Part shown: piece after piece, positions 63,793 to 64,000 of the stretch | Position numbering within the stretch: the stretch's first letter is position 1 | Layout of the letters: every line of letters starts with the position of its first letter | DNA from: Candidatus Poribacteria bacterium | GTDB lineage: Bacteria; Poribacteria; WGA-4E; WGA-3G | NCBI GenBank assembly: GCA_022394755.1 | Contig: JAGFCA010000030.1 | Span: 1 to 64,000, forward strand | Direction of reading: 5' to 3' | Length of the DNA stretch: 64,000 bases | Made by a program: the position numbers and the translations under genes | Notes under the pieces: generated by a model | What the model saw: only the letters and a program-made list of their open reading frames with translations | Database searches by the model: none | What the model was told of the DNA's origin: nothing

Positions 63793-64000
63793 TTAAACTA
63801 CTTCAAAAAATCTAAGGAATTCATTTTCGAATTTACTATCATCAAGAGATTTAAAAAGGTCAAGCATAGGTTTTCGTTCATCTTTTCTTTTTTCTATCAG
63901 ATGTTCAATTAGGAGTTCAATATCCTTTTGTTTGTCATTGGGTAGTGTCATCAGTTCTGTCTTAAAACGTCTAATCAGAACATCAAGATCACGAACAGAT
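63793..64000 (-). CDS. CHAD-domain protein, partial at window edge
   Basis: The last 68 codons of a gene that enters from the right edge. The readable part, SVRDLDVLIRRFKTELMTLP followed by a charged helical region and DSKFENEFLRFFEVV, matches the middle of a CHAD domain (the RDLDV segment). The stop TAA is at 63795-63793. The next CHAD gene starts three bases later in the same frame. Start and full length lie outside the window. Confidence 0.75.
   Translation of the reverse strand, partial: SVRDLDVLIRRFKTELMTLPNDKQKDIELLIEHLIEKRKDERKPMLDLFKSLDDSKFENEFLRFFEVV

Noticed and set aside
1..64000. tRNA, rRNA, prophage or integrated plasmid
   Set aside because: I looked for clover-leaf-like arms, rRNA signatures, integrase and phage structural genes and saw none; a tRNAscan or Rfam run could still find something short.

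Overview
The window is AT-rich bacterial DNA with widely spaced genes, most of them on the minus strand. Secreted or membrane proteins dominate: many WD40 beta-propellers, CotH-type proteins, a sulfatase beside a DUF6785-type membrane protein, a Uma2 nuclease, a DUF4175/VWA/MoxR block, and an ECF sigma factor fused to WD40 repeats. This mix fits the candidate phylum Poribacteria or a close relative in the Planctomycetes-like gene-content group. That assignment rests on gene content only; there is no rRNA or other phylogenetic marker except leuS and RNase J. I saw no rRNA, tRNA or CRISPR array.

Layout. 1-10.7 kb: a Tat-exported PhoX/DUF839 protein faces leuS across divergent promoters, followed by a TolB-like propeller, RNase J, a Uma2 nuclease, a cytoplasmic 7-bladed WD40 protein and a putative zinc metalloprotease. 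10.9-21.1 kb: a DUF6785-type membrane protein, a sulfatase, then a coupled four-gene group (GH43-like propeller, carboxypeptidase-regulatory-domain protein, alpha/alpha-toroid protein, and a protein with repeated NGD..G beta modules). 21.3-37.7 kb: a MoxR-DUF58-BatA-VWA-DUF4175 set, interrupted by one copy of a 1.9-kb CotH unit and preceded by another. A transposase remnant lies between the copies. 37.8-39.2 kb: a secreted alpha/beta hydrolase.

39.5-53.1 kb is the most striking region. Six same-strand WD40 genes are headed by a 984-residue protein with an ECF sigma factor at its N-terminus, one membrane helix, and 15 WD40 repeats predicted to lie outside the cytoplasm. Five of the six share an entry motif of the form LP(D/E)G(A/V).AR(L/I)GKG just before blade 1; the 41520-42713 gene has only a diverged form. 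Gene order suggests duplication of a two-gene block. I infer a membrane-anchored sigma factor that may respond through its own propeller, with a co-expressed set of envelope propellers.

53.5-58.6 kb (plus strand): an unknown 196-aa protein, a TlpA-like thioredoxin lipoprotein, a double-thioredoxin protein, a small membrane carboxypeptidase-regulatory-domain protein and a UgpC/MsmX-type ABC ATPase. 58.6-64 kb (minus): an Ldh-family oxidoreductase, a sugar-epimerase-like dehydrogenase, an unknown 557-aa protein, a ROK kinase and two adjacent CHAD genes separated by one in-frame stop.

Intergenic DNA carries several families of short palindromes whose stems vary in compensating ways, a MITE-like element, long perfect inverted repeats, and heptanucleotide tandem repeats just upstream of four genes of the MoxR/DUF4175 set.
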